DNA from: JBBKXR01 sp037969585
GTDB taxonomy: Bacteria; Verrucomicrobiota; Verrucomicrobiia; Verrucomicrobiales; DEV007
Assembly (NCBI GenBank): GCA_037969585.1
Contig: JBBKXR010000042.1
Location: 1-42,066 of the forward strand
Direction: 5' to 3'
DNA: 42,066 bases
Both the position numbers and the translations under genes were made by a program. How positions within the stretch are numbered: position 1 is the first letter of the stretch; the number at the start of each line of letters is the position of its first letter. This document shows positions 25,656 to 33,294 of this stretch, piece after piece. Under the pieces are notes generated by a model. It was not told where the DNA came from and searched no databases. It saw only the letters and a program-made list of their open reading frames with translations.

Positions 25656-28598
25656 CTATTCAGCCATCCGCCACTTGATACCGGCGCGCAACAGTTCGTC
25701 GATCTCGCCCCGCCAGAAGTCGCGGGCGTTGACGGCGATCTTTGGAGCGCGAACGTCCTTGATCGAAGCCGAAGGGGTCATTTGATATTTGCGCACGATC
25801 AGGCCGGCATCAGCATCGGTATCGAACGAGCGTTCGATTTCAGCGGCGAGCAGATCTTCTGCCGCCTCCTCTGCCTGATCTGCTGGTAGCGGAGAGATTA
25901 TGGCAACACTTTTGCCGCTGACCCGGTCGTTGGCACTGACTCTCGCGCGGATGCGATCCGCGACCACTGCCTTACCTCGTGCTGCCTTGGCACGCACCTG
26001 CATATTGACTACTTCGAGCTCCGCCGCCGGTGTGCCAAGCACACGCACGCTGACAAAACGATTGCGTCGCGCCAGCCGGGCGGTTTTGCCGAACACAAAC
26101 TCGTGCTGGCCTTCCTCCGCGCGCAGCACGCCATAAACCGCCGGACCGGTGATTTCGATGACCGCCTCACGGGTCAGCTTAGCCGAACCCGTAACCGCTT
26201 CCTCGTGCACGACGCGAACCCCATAACCTTTGCGCTGGGCCCACTGCAGGTAACTACTGGCGAGCTTGGCGACCAGATCCGACTCGGCACTGTCATCGAC
26301 CAGACGCACAACCACAAATGCATCGCGGCGATCCTCGCGATCTCCACACTCGAGACCATAACGCACCAGCTCGGCAAAATGCTCGACGGCATGCAGATCG
26401 AGAATCAAATGCCGCAGGGCGTCAACGTCGCCAGCCTTGCGCACCGCCTCAAATTTTTGCGCCAGTCGATCGTGACGTTGCAGCGTTTTCATAACAGCCT
26501 CGCTGAGTCTTTCGATGCGATAGATCTCGCCGAGAGTTTCGCGCGCGGCCTTGGTGTCGTCCCAAAAATCGATGGCCACTGACCGCTCGAGTAATTCAGT
26601 TTTGCGTTGGTCGAGTTGCGAAGCTTCACACTTTTCCTGCAGCTTAAAAAGTAGAACTGCCAAATCTTCCAGTTCGCGTTTTACCTCCGCCGCACTGACT
26701 CGCTTTTTCGTGCCGCCGACCGGGTCGACCACTTCGATGCCACGTGTGATTCGTTCCGCAACGCGAGTCTGCCGATCCTCAACCACGACCACGCTGACGC
26801 CTCCGTTTTTGACCACGAGGCGAAGCAACGAGCCGCGACCTTTATCGCCGAGGCCGACGATACGCCGCGCCACCGGAAGAACGGCATGTTCTTCGACCGC
26901 ACGCCGCAAGGGTCGGGCACCATAGAGCTCGCTGTAGCCATGCTTGACCAGCAGATCGATCACTGACGGATCGACATCGACGCGCAGCTCACGACGGATC
27001 AAACCACCGCGCAAAAGGGCCCGACCGAGTTCGCGGCGGGCCAGCGTGCGCATGTGATCCCGCTCCAACGAACGAAAGCGAACGACGTGATCGAGACGGT
27101 TGAGAAACTCCGGACGGAAAAAACCACGCAAGGCTTTCTGCACCGCCTCGCCGCGGTCGAAGCCTTTTCGATCAAAGCCTAGCGGCTGTGGTGTGGCCAG
27201 GTCGCTGCCCAAGTTCGACGTCAAAATGATGATCGTCTGGGTCAGGTTCGAGGTGTTGCCACCCGAATCCGAAAGCCGCCCATCATCGAAGGCTTGAAGC
27301 AAAACGTCGAAGACATTGGTGTGAGCTTTTTCAACTTCATCGAGCAACACCACCGAAAATGGTTTTTGGCGCACCCGCGTCGCCAGACTCGGTGCCGCGT
27401 CGTCTTTGCCATTTGCACCGGGCCGACCGATGAGCTTTTCGAAGGCGTTGAAGTCTTTGTATTCGGACATGTCGCAGCGAATCATTCGATCCGGCGAGCC
27501 AAACAAAAACTCTGCCAAAGCCTTGGCCAGTTCGGTCTTGCCGACACCGGTCGGACCTGCGAACAACATGACACTGACCGGTTTACCGGGATCCGCGAGC
27601 CCTGCTTTGATCATGGTGACCACGTCGATGACTTTCGATACCGCCTCGTCCTGGCCGATAACGCGCGCATCGAAATACTCACGCACCGCCTTGAGACTGA
27701 GTGGCACCGAATCATCGAGCAGATCAAGCGGCAAGCCAGAGAGCCGATGCAGCGCGATGATGATATCTTTTTGGCCAAGCGACAGCGACGAGGTCGAGAT
27801 CTTTGCTTTCGACTTCGGTTGGCTCTGTGCCTCGTCGAATTCGTCGCGGCGTTTTTCGACAATCTGCTGGAGCAGTTGAATCGCTGCACCCGGTTGAGCG
27901 GTGCCGGGAAAATAGATACCGCTGTACTGCTCGATAGAGCTCAGAGTGACATCGGGCAACAGCAGCGCCGATCCGGTTTCCGCTTCGAACGCTCGGTTCA
28001 AATCGGCGAAGGCATAGCGCACCAGTCGGTTGGTTTCCTCGCCACTGGTCGGGTGCAAATTAAACGCCGTGATGTGCTTGTGAATCGAAGGCACACTCTC
28101 GACGCCTTTCCGAAATGCCTCGGCAGTACACTCACCAACCACGATGACCTCGCCGCGCTCGAGATAAGGCGACAGGGCATCGGCCATGTTGCCGTTGTCG
28201 TTCGCGCTACGCCCGGCACCGTGCAGATTTTGGACATCGGTGAAGTATATGATGACCTTCTTGTCGACCGTCGCCAGTTCGGCGAGGTTGGTCAGCCGCG
28301 TTTCCCATTCGCCAATGTAGCGCGTGCCGCTGAGCATCTGCGCGGTCGAAGTTTCCAGAATTATCCAGTCGCCATTCTTCTTGCGCACCAGATCGCGGAA
28401 CAGCGCTTCGAGCACGCTCGACTTGCCCACACCCGAATCGCCGACCAGCACGAACGATTTTCGATTTGCCCGCTTCAGATGACGCAGCAGATCTCCCTGA
28501 AGTTTGTCATACCCACGAACCTCATCGAAATGTCGCGGTGCAGTCGAGACATTGCCGAAGTCGCGCAGTTCCTTAAGGATGTTAGACTTTTTTGCCAT
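25656..28598 (-). CDS. Clp-type tandem AAA+ ATPase fused to a GGQ-less RF2-like domain
   Basis: A 980-residue protein (ATG at 28598; an upstream TTG at 28688 would add 30). Numbering below is from that TTG. D1 AAA+ spans about 55-290: Walker A GDSGVGKSS (83-91), pore loop RYIGEW with Tyr124, and Walker B FTDVQ without the catalytic Glu. D2 spans about 330-600: Walker A GPTGVGKTE (378-386), Walker B LLDEVEKAH, sensor 1 TSNLGSD, sensor 2 GARPLRRA. The D2 pore loop GYVGY of ClpB is replaced by RPGANGKDD. No Clp N-domain or middle coiled coil is present. From about 690 to 1010 the protein follows RF2 end to end: FWDD, SYLQWAQRKGYGVRVVHEEA, TREAVIEITGPAVYGVLRAEEGQH, and a C-terminal IVRKYQMTPSASIKDVRAP. 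The SPF tripeptide is TAR and GGQ is absent. It probably docks on ribosomes or related complexes without releasing peptides (inference). Confidence 0.85.
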   Translation of the reverse strand: MAKKSNILKELRDFGNVSTAPRHFDEVRGYDKLQGDLLRHLKRANRKSFVLVGDSGVGKSSVLEALFRDLVRKKNGDWIILETSTAQMLSGTRYIGEWETRLTNLAELATVDKKVIIYFTDVQNLHGAGRSANDNGNMADALSPYLERGEVIVVGECTAEAFRKGVESVPSIHKHITAFNLHPTSGEETNRLVRYAFADLNRAFEAETGSALLLPDVTLSSIEQYSGIYFPGTAQPGAAIQLLQQIVEKRRDEFDEAQSQPKSKAKISTSSLSLGQKDIIIALHRLSGLPLDLLDDSVPLSLKAVREYFDARVIGQDEAVSKVIDVVTMIKAGLADPGKPVSVMLFAGPTGVGKTELAKALAEFLFGSPDRMIRCDMSEYKDFNAFEKLIGRPGANGKDDAAPSLATRVRQKPFSVVLLDEVEKAHTNVFDVLLQAFDDGRLSDSGGNTSNLTQTIIILTSNLGSDLATPQPLGFDRKGFDRGEAVQKALRGFFRPEFLNRLDHVVRFRSLERDHMRTLARRELGRALLRGGLIRRELRVDVDPSVIDLLVKHGYSELYGARPLRRAVEEHAVLPVARRIVGLGDKGRGSLLRLVVKNGGVSVVVVEDRQTRVAERITRGIEVVDPVGGTKKRVSAAEVKRELEDLAVLLFKLQEKCEASQLDQRKTELLERSVAIDFWDDTKAARETLGEIYRIERLSEAVMKTLQRHDRLAQKFEAVRKAGDVDALRHLILDLHAVEHFAELVRYGLECGDREDRRDAFVVVRLVDDSAESDLVAKLASSYLQWAQRKGYGVRVVHEEAVTGSAKLTREAVIEITGPAVYGVLRAEEGQHEFVFGKTARLARRNRFVSVRVLGTPAAELEVVNMQVRAKAARGKAVVADRIRARVSANDRVSGKSVAIISPLPADQAEEAAEDLLAAEIERSFDTDADAGLIVRKYQMTPSASIKDVRAPKIAVNARDFWRGEIDELLRAGIKWRMAE

Positions 28599-28718
28599 GG
28601 CTCTGGACGATTGCAGCTCATTGCTCGCTGCGGCCAGCGCCTCGCGATACAGGGGCCCAAGTAGAAATGAAGATTTCCGCTTGATCAAGCTTTACGCATT
28701 CCGGCCGCCGCGAATTTC

Positions 28719-30560
28719 CTACAAAGGCCAAAATTTGGGAATCAGGTAAACTGCCGCCGCCCAAAGAATCAGATTGAGAGGGATGCCAATCTTCAGAAAA
28801 TCGCCAAAGCGATAGCCGCCGGCGCCGTAGACGTAGGTGTTAGTTTGGTACCCGATCGGAGTGATAAAACTGGCGCTGGCCCCAAACATGACGGCCACGA
28901 TGAACGGTCGCGGATCGACGCCCAGTGTCCCGGCGATGGATATCACCACCGGCGTCAACAAAATCGCAACCGCATTATTGGTGACAAACTCGGTCAGCAC
29001 CGATGCCAACATATAAATCGCCGCGAGGATCGCCACCGGACCGAAGTCTTTCATCAAACCAACCACCTGCATGGCGATGAACTCCGCACCACCTGTTATC
29101 TCCAGCGCACGACCGATCCCAAGCATTCCATAGATGAGAAAAAGAATCGACCACTCGATGCTGCGATAGGCATCGCGCAGGTCCACGCAGCGTGTCAGGA
29201 TCACCACAACCGCACCGCTCAGAGCAGCGGTGGAAATGGCCATCACCTCCAGTGCGGAACAGACGACCACCGCTGACAGGATGACAACCGCAGTCAGCGC
29301 TTTAGACTTTCGGGGTGCCTGCAGCTTGTTCTCGTTCAAGGCGAGAAAATCTTCCTCCCGCTGCATGCGCGCCAGATTTTGTGCCGGTCCCTCGATTAGC
29401 AAGGTATCACCGAACGCCAAGCGAACGTCCTGATAGCCATCATCGATTTTCTCGCCATTACGATGCACCGCCGCCACCACAACTCCGTAGCGACGACGCA
29501 GATTTGATTCTCTTATGGTTCGGCCAATCATCGAACTGACACGACCGATGATCGCTTCAACCGTTGTTACTTCAATCTTCCGCTCTACCTTGGCATTTAC
29601 CTCGTCGCCGTCGCTCTCCTTGTTGTCACCGTTTGCAGCACCCGCCTGCAATCGTTCGTGCAGAAGGGAAATCCCATCCGTGGCGCGAATTTCGGAGAGC
29701 TGATTGGTCGTCGCACGGAACCACAGCACGTCACCTTCCTCGATAACCAAGGCATCGAGCGGCACATCGTCAACCCTGTGCCCACGCCTGACGACCTCGT
29801 AGACGATGGTCCGTTTGCGATCCGAGAATAGAGGGTGAGTGATCAATCGCTGCCCGCTCAGCGGCGAGTCTCTCAATATTTCTGCAGCACTCAGAAAGCG
29901 TCGAGTGTCTTCGGTGTCCACCAAACTGCTCAAGGTATCTCTGTCGGGAAGCAATTTTCCGCCGAAAAAATACAGATACGAAAAGCCGATAATGGCATAG
30001 ACGACTCCCAGGGAGGACACTTCAAAGATGCCAAATGCAGGCTGACCGGAATCCACTGCAACGCCCGCCACCAGAAGATTCGTCGATGTCCCGATCAGTG
30101 TCATCGTGCCGCCGAGAATGCTCAGAAACGACAATGGAATCAAAAGCTTGCTCGGCTTGAAACCCGAACTGCGGCAGAACGCCAACAGCACCGGGAGAAA
30201 AATCACGACCACAGGTGTGTTATTGAGGAACGCGGATAGCGGCATCACGATGACCGCCAACACCACGATCACACGCCGCGGCGAGGTCCCTGCCCAAGCC
30301 TCAAATTTGTGCGCCAGCCAATCTATCGCTCCGGTCCGGATCAGCGCCTCGCTCAGAACGAACATCGCACCGATCGTAAGTGGCGCCGGATTGCCGAAGA
30401 CTACTTTCAGATCGTCTTCGCCCAGGATACCGAACGCCAGCAACGCACACATGCCCGCGAGGGCTACAATTTCTGCCGCCACCCACTCCTTAACGAAGCA
30501 CCAGAATACCACGGCAAGCACCACAAAACTCAACGCCATCGAAAAGGTTTCCGCAGTCAT
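28719..30560 (-). CDS. SLC13-family permease with two TrkA-C (RCK_C) domains
   Basis: A 613-residue transporter. The N-terminal half has the CitMHS/SLC13 pattern: EALIRTGAIDWLAHKFEAW, then FLNNTPVVVIFLPVLLAF, and SILGGTMTLIGTSTNLLVAG. The C-terminal half repeats this (FVTNNAVAILLTPVVISIA, FMTPIGYQTN-like SFITPIGYQTNTYVYG). Between the halves, about 205-290 and 320-410, lie two regulatory TrkA-C domains (VDDVPLDALVIEEGDVLWFRA and YQDVRLAFGDTLLIEGPA). Such proteins move dicarboxylates, sulfate or other anions, driven by Na+ or H+. The transported ion cannot be set from sequence; sulfate would suit the nearby sulfotransferase but that is speculation. It lies upstream of the Clp-RF gene on the same strand, 120 bases away. 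Confidence 0.9.
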   Translation of the reverse strand: MTAETFSMALSFVVLAVVFWCFVKEWVAAEIVALAGMCALLAFGILGEDDLKVVFGNPAPLTIGAMFVLSEALIRTGAIDWLAHKFEAWAGTSPRRVIVVLAVIVMPLSAFLNNTPVVVIFLPVLLAFCRSSGFKPSKLLIPLSFLSILGGTMTLIGTSTNLLVAGVAVDSGQPAFGIFEVSSLGVVYAIIGFSYLYFFGGKLLPDRDTLSSLVDTEDTRRFLSAAEILRDSPLSGQRLITHPLFSDRKRTIVYEVVRRGHRVDDVPLDALVIEEGDVLWFRATTNQLSEIRATDGISLLHERLQAGAANGDNKESDGDEVNAKVERKIEVTTVEAIIGRVSSMIGRTIRESNLRRRYGVVVAAVHRNGEKIDDGYQDVRLAFGDTLLIEGPAQNLARMQREEDFLALNENKLQAPRKSKALTAVVILSAVVVCSALEVMAISTAALSGAVVVILTRCVDLRDAYRSIEWSILFLIYGMLGIGRALEITGGAEFIAMQVVGLMKDFGPVAILAAIYMLASVLTEFVTNNAVAILLTPVVISIAGTLGVDPRPFIVAVMFGASASFITPIGYQTNTYVYGAGGYRFGDFLKIGIPLNLILWAAAVYLIPKFWPL

Positions 30561-30717
30561 GGTACGAGGGTTCTAAGTTACGCGACGAAGCTGACGATAC
30601 TGTGGCACTTTCCGGTAAATAAAAGCAAACGGATCAGCCGAAATACGCACTCGAACACGACTCTTTTGCATCCTTGGGCCAAGCGCTGGATCCGCTCGAT
30701 AGTCCGCCTATCTGCGC

Positions 30718-30745
30718 TTTCCATTCACAAAAATACCTGTATATT
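30718..30745 (+). promoter_or_regulatory. candidate promoter for the second glycan cluster
   Basis: TTTCCA (30718-30723) and TATATT (30740-30745) are separated by 16 bases, with a start expected near 30752, about 30 bases before the GT4 GTG codon. The leader is A/T-rich (cgtaaaattcccattattcaatac) and has no Shine-Dalgarno. The SLC13 gene runs in the opposite direction, so this is a divergent intergenic region. Confidence 0.35.
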
Positions 30746-30783
30746 ATGGAAATTCGTAAAATTCCCATTATTCAATACTTTTC

Positions 30784-32019
30784 GTGAAGGTCCTCATCGT
30801 TCATGACGTCGCCGGCAAAGCTGGTGGCGCCGAAACCAACATCCTCCAGGTCGCCACCGCGCTGCGCGAGCGCGGCATGGCCCCCGCCCTGCTCTACGGC
30901 CGGAAAACCGGCGTGGGCACCGACGAATTTCTCGCGCCTTTTGAGACCGCGTTTCAGTGGGAAAACGCTCACGACGATGACCTCGATGGATGGCGTCGCG
31001 CGCTGCTCGCCGCCAAGGATTGGAATCCCGATGTCGCCTACGTGCACAAGCTCGCCAACCTCGACGTGCTCGACGCTCTGACGCACACACAAATTCCGCT
31101 CGTGCGCATGATGCACGACCACGACATCTACTGTCAGCGAAGCTCGCGCTACTTTCCCTGGAACCGAAAAATCTGCACCAAGAAAGCTGGCTACCATTGT
31201 GCGCTGACCTGTGGTGTGTTGCGTGATCGCGAAGGGCCCCTACCCGTAAAACTCGCCTGGCCCGGCAAAAAACTTCGCGAGATCGAACTCTCAAAGCGCT
31301 TCGATCTGAACATTACCGTCGCCGACTACATGAGTGAGCAATTGGTGAAACATGGCTTCGATCCCAAACGCATCGTCGTTCATCCGCCGGCTCCCGCGGT
31401 CGCTGAAATCGAAAAAACCGACTACTCGGAAAAACTCGTGCTGTTCGTCGGTCAGTTGCTGCGCGGCAAAGGCGTCGACCTGATGCTGCAATCACTGAAG
31501 AAGATCGAGGACCAAGAATGGACCGCCGTCATCGCCGGCACCGGATCGCATTTCGATGCCTGCGTTGAACTCAACAAAAAGCTCGGCCTCGCCGAACGCG
31601 TCACCTTCACCGGTCGCCTCGAAAAAGCTGAGCTCAACGAGCTCTATCGGCGCGCCCGCCTCGCTGTCGTACCTTCCGTCTGGCCCGAACCGATGCCGCT
31701 GGTCGGCTACGAGTTTATGGCTCACGCTCTGCCCAGTGTCGGCTTCGACGCGGGCGGAATCCCCTACTGGCTGAAGGATGGCCACAACGGCATTCTCTGT
31801 CCCGTGCACGACACCGACGCCATGGCGGCCGGCATGTCCAAACTGCTCGACGATCCCGCACTCGCTGAACGCATGGGCCGTGCCGGCTACGAACACGTCA
31901 CCGCCAACCACCTTTTCCCGCAGTACATCACCCGCCTCGTCGAACTGCTCGGCAGCGCCGCAGGTTACAGCACACGAAAGAAACGCCCTGCACCGGCACC
32001 GATGCCAGCAGGAGTGTGA
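30784..32019 (+). CDS. glycosyltransferase family 4 (GT-B fold)
   Basis: A 411-residue soluble GT-B enzyme beginning at GTG. The start MKVLIVHDVAGKAGGAETNI is a textbook GT4 first strand with a GGAE acceptor-site motif. The C-terminal half has VLFVGQLLRGKGVDLMLQS, VIAGTGSHFDACVELNKKL, VTFTGRLEKAELNELYRRARLAVVPSVWPEPMPLVGYEFMAHALPSVG split across the donor site, and GIPYWLKDGHNGIL, all expected for nucleotide-sugar binding. A Cys-rich insert near the middle (DIYCQRSSRYFPWNRKIC, then HCALTCG) is shared by a GT4 subgroup that may bind metal. It begins the second glycan cluster and is separated from the GT2 gene by the nested palindrome element. Confidence 0.9.
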   Translation: MKVLIVHDVAGKAGGAETNILQVATALRERGMAPALLYGRKTGVGTDEFLAPFETAFQWENAHDDDLDGWRRALLAAKDWNPDVAYVHKLANLDVLDALTHTQIPLVRMMHDHDIYCQRSSRYFPWNRKICTKKAGYHCALTCGVLRDREGPLPVKLAWPGKKLREIELSKRFDLNITVADYMSEQLVKHGFDPKRIVVHPPAPAVAEIEKTDYSEKLVLFVGQLLRGKGVDLMLQSLKKIEDQEWTAVIAGTGSHFDACVELNKKLGLAERVTFTGRLEKAELNELYRRARLAVVPSVWPEPMPLVGYEFMAHALPSVGFDAGGIPYWLKDGHNGILCPVHDTDAMAAGMSKLLDDPALAERMGRAGYEHVTANHLFPQYITRLVELLGSAAGYSTRKKRPAPAPMPAGV

Positions 32020-32068
32020 TCAACAACGCGCCGTCACCACTGATGTTTCATGCCGCAATCCACAACCC

Positions 32069-32318
32069 TCATGCCGAAGGCATGACAGCCATTAGCCGGG
32101 GGTCGAACGAGCGCCAGCGAGTGACACCCCCGGATCGTAGGCTAGTTCGGTGCTCGACCCCGCAGGGGTCGCAGCGGCGCAACGTCATCGCCATTCATCG
32201 ACCATCACCTGCGCTCAAACCTGGCTGGCATCCCTCCGGGATGCGCTCATATGCCTTGCAAAACCCGGGGTATCGCCGCGCTCAACCCCGGGCTAATGGC
32301 TGTGACACCTCCGGCGTC
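32069..32318. repeat. nested palindromic intergenic element
   Basis: The 318-base gap between the GT4 and GT2 genes is filled by inverted repeats. Outer arms ACAGCCATTAGCC (32085-32097) and GGCTAATGGCTGT (32291-32303) pair across about 190 bases. Inside are five local palindromes: TCATGCC-GAA-GGCATGA (32069-32085), CCGGGGGT/ACCCCCGG (32096-32103 with 32126-32133), CGACCCC-GCA-GGGGTCG (32155-32171), GCATCCC-TCC-GGGATGC (32228-32244) and CCCGGGGT/ACCCCGGG (32264-32271 with 32285-32292). GACACCTCCGGCGTC (32304-32318) closes it. No convincing reading frame is present. This looks like a dispersed, strongly folded intergenic repeat of the kind I associate with Planctomycetes and Verrucomicrobia genomes. 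It has no transposase of its own. Confidence 0.75.
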
Positions 32319-32337
32319 CAAGACGATTTCTGCAATC

Positions 32338-33294
32338 ATGTCTAACTCGCCGCCAGCACCGGACAACGTTCCGATCACCGTCGTTCTGCGCAGTTACAAC
32401 GACGCGGCTCTGCTGCCGCGCACCCTCGCTGCACTCGGCTCACAGACTGGTGTCGACATTTCTCTGCTCGCTTTCGAAAGCGCCAGCACTGACAACTCGC
32501 TGGAGATTCTGCGCGAGCACGGCTGCACCCACATCGAGGAAATGCAGCCCGGCAGCTATCAGTCGTCGCGCGTCCTCAACGCCGGCGTCGCCCGAGCCAC
32601 GACCGATTTGGTCGCCTTCGTCAACAGCGACGCCATCCTCATGCACGACCGCGTGCTGCGCCAACTCGCCGATTGCTTAATGGCCGGTGAGAAACGCGCC
32701 GGCGCCTTCGCCAAGCAGATCGTCCGTCCCGATGCCGATGCCCTGACCCGACTGGAGTATGACGTCGCTTTTGAAAATCGCGAGCAGCTCGGACCCGACG
32801 CCGCTTCGTGGATGACGCTGGTCTGTTCGATGGTTCGTCGTGACGCCTGGCAGCAAACGCCTTTCGACGAGGCAGTGACCTTTGCCGAAGACGCGATCTG
32901 GAGTCATCGCGTCGCCGAGCTCGGCTGGAGCACTCATTACGTGCCCGAAGCTATCGCCGAGCACAGCCACGACTACACATTTCGCCAGCGCTACGTGCGC
33001 AGTTACGGTGATGCCGCCGCCCTGTCGCGAATTCGCAGCGCACCACCCAGCGCCAGCATTGTCACCGGCGTAGTTTTACCGTTCGCCAAACGCTGTCTCC
33101 GCGACAGCCTGCGGCTTATCAAACTCGGCACCCCTCTCGCCGCTTTGCGTCTGCCCTTCCACCGCTGGCCCCAGTTGCTCGGCGGATGGCGTGGCGCGCG
33201 CGATGGTTGGCACCACTTCCACCCCGCCCCGGGTGAGTCCGATCCCGAATACCGTGAACCCACTCTGCAACCTCTCGCCACCCGTTCGCGCTAG
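32338..33294 (+). CDS. glycosyltransferase family 2 (GT-A fold)
   Basis: A 318-residue enzyme. VPITVVLRSYNDAALLPRTLAALG is the canonical GT2 start, followed by FESASTDNSLEILREHG for the donor-binding strand and VAFVNSDAILMHDRVLRQL for the DxD position (NSD here). FAEDAIWSHRVAELGW is the ED motif that supplies the catalytic base. It resembles rhamnosyl- and related transferases of exopolysaccharide clusters. The ATG at 32338 was chosen because an upstream in-frame start would place 29 residues inside the palindromic element. It is probably coupled to the GH9 gene, whose start lies inside this gene's 3' end. Confidence 0.88.
   Translation: MSNSPPAPDNVPITVVLRSYNDAALLPRTLAALGSQTGVDISLLAFESASTDNSLEILREHGCTHIEEMQPGSYQSSRVLNAGVARATTDLVAFVNSDAILMHDRVLRQLADCLMAGEKRAGAFAKQIVRPDADALTRLEYDVAFENREQLGPDAASWMTLVCSMVRRDAWQQTPFDEAVTFAEDAIWSHRVAELGWSTHYVPEAIAEHSHDYTFRQRYVRSYGDAAALSRIRSAPPSASIVTGVVLPFAKRCLRDSLRLIKLGTPLAALRLPFHRWPQLLGGWRGARDGWHHFHPAPGESDPEYREPTLQPLATRSR

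Noticed and set aside
27294..28664. 456-codon + strand frame opposite the Clp-RF gene
   Set aside because: Antisense to strongly conserved AAA+ motifs; composition is His/Arg/Asp-rich with no domain.
32020..32337. Possible CRISPR array in the repeat-rich gap
   Set aside because: The repeats are inverted palindromes of differing sequence, not identical direct repeats with regular spacers, and no cas genes are near.
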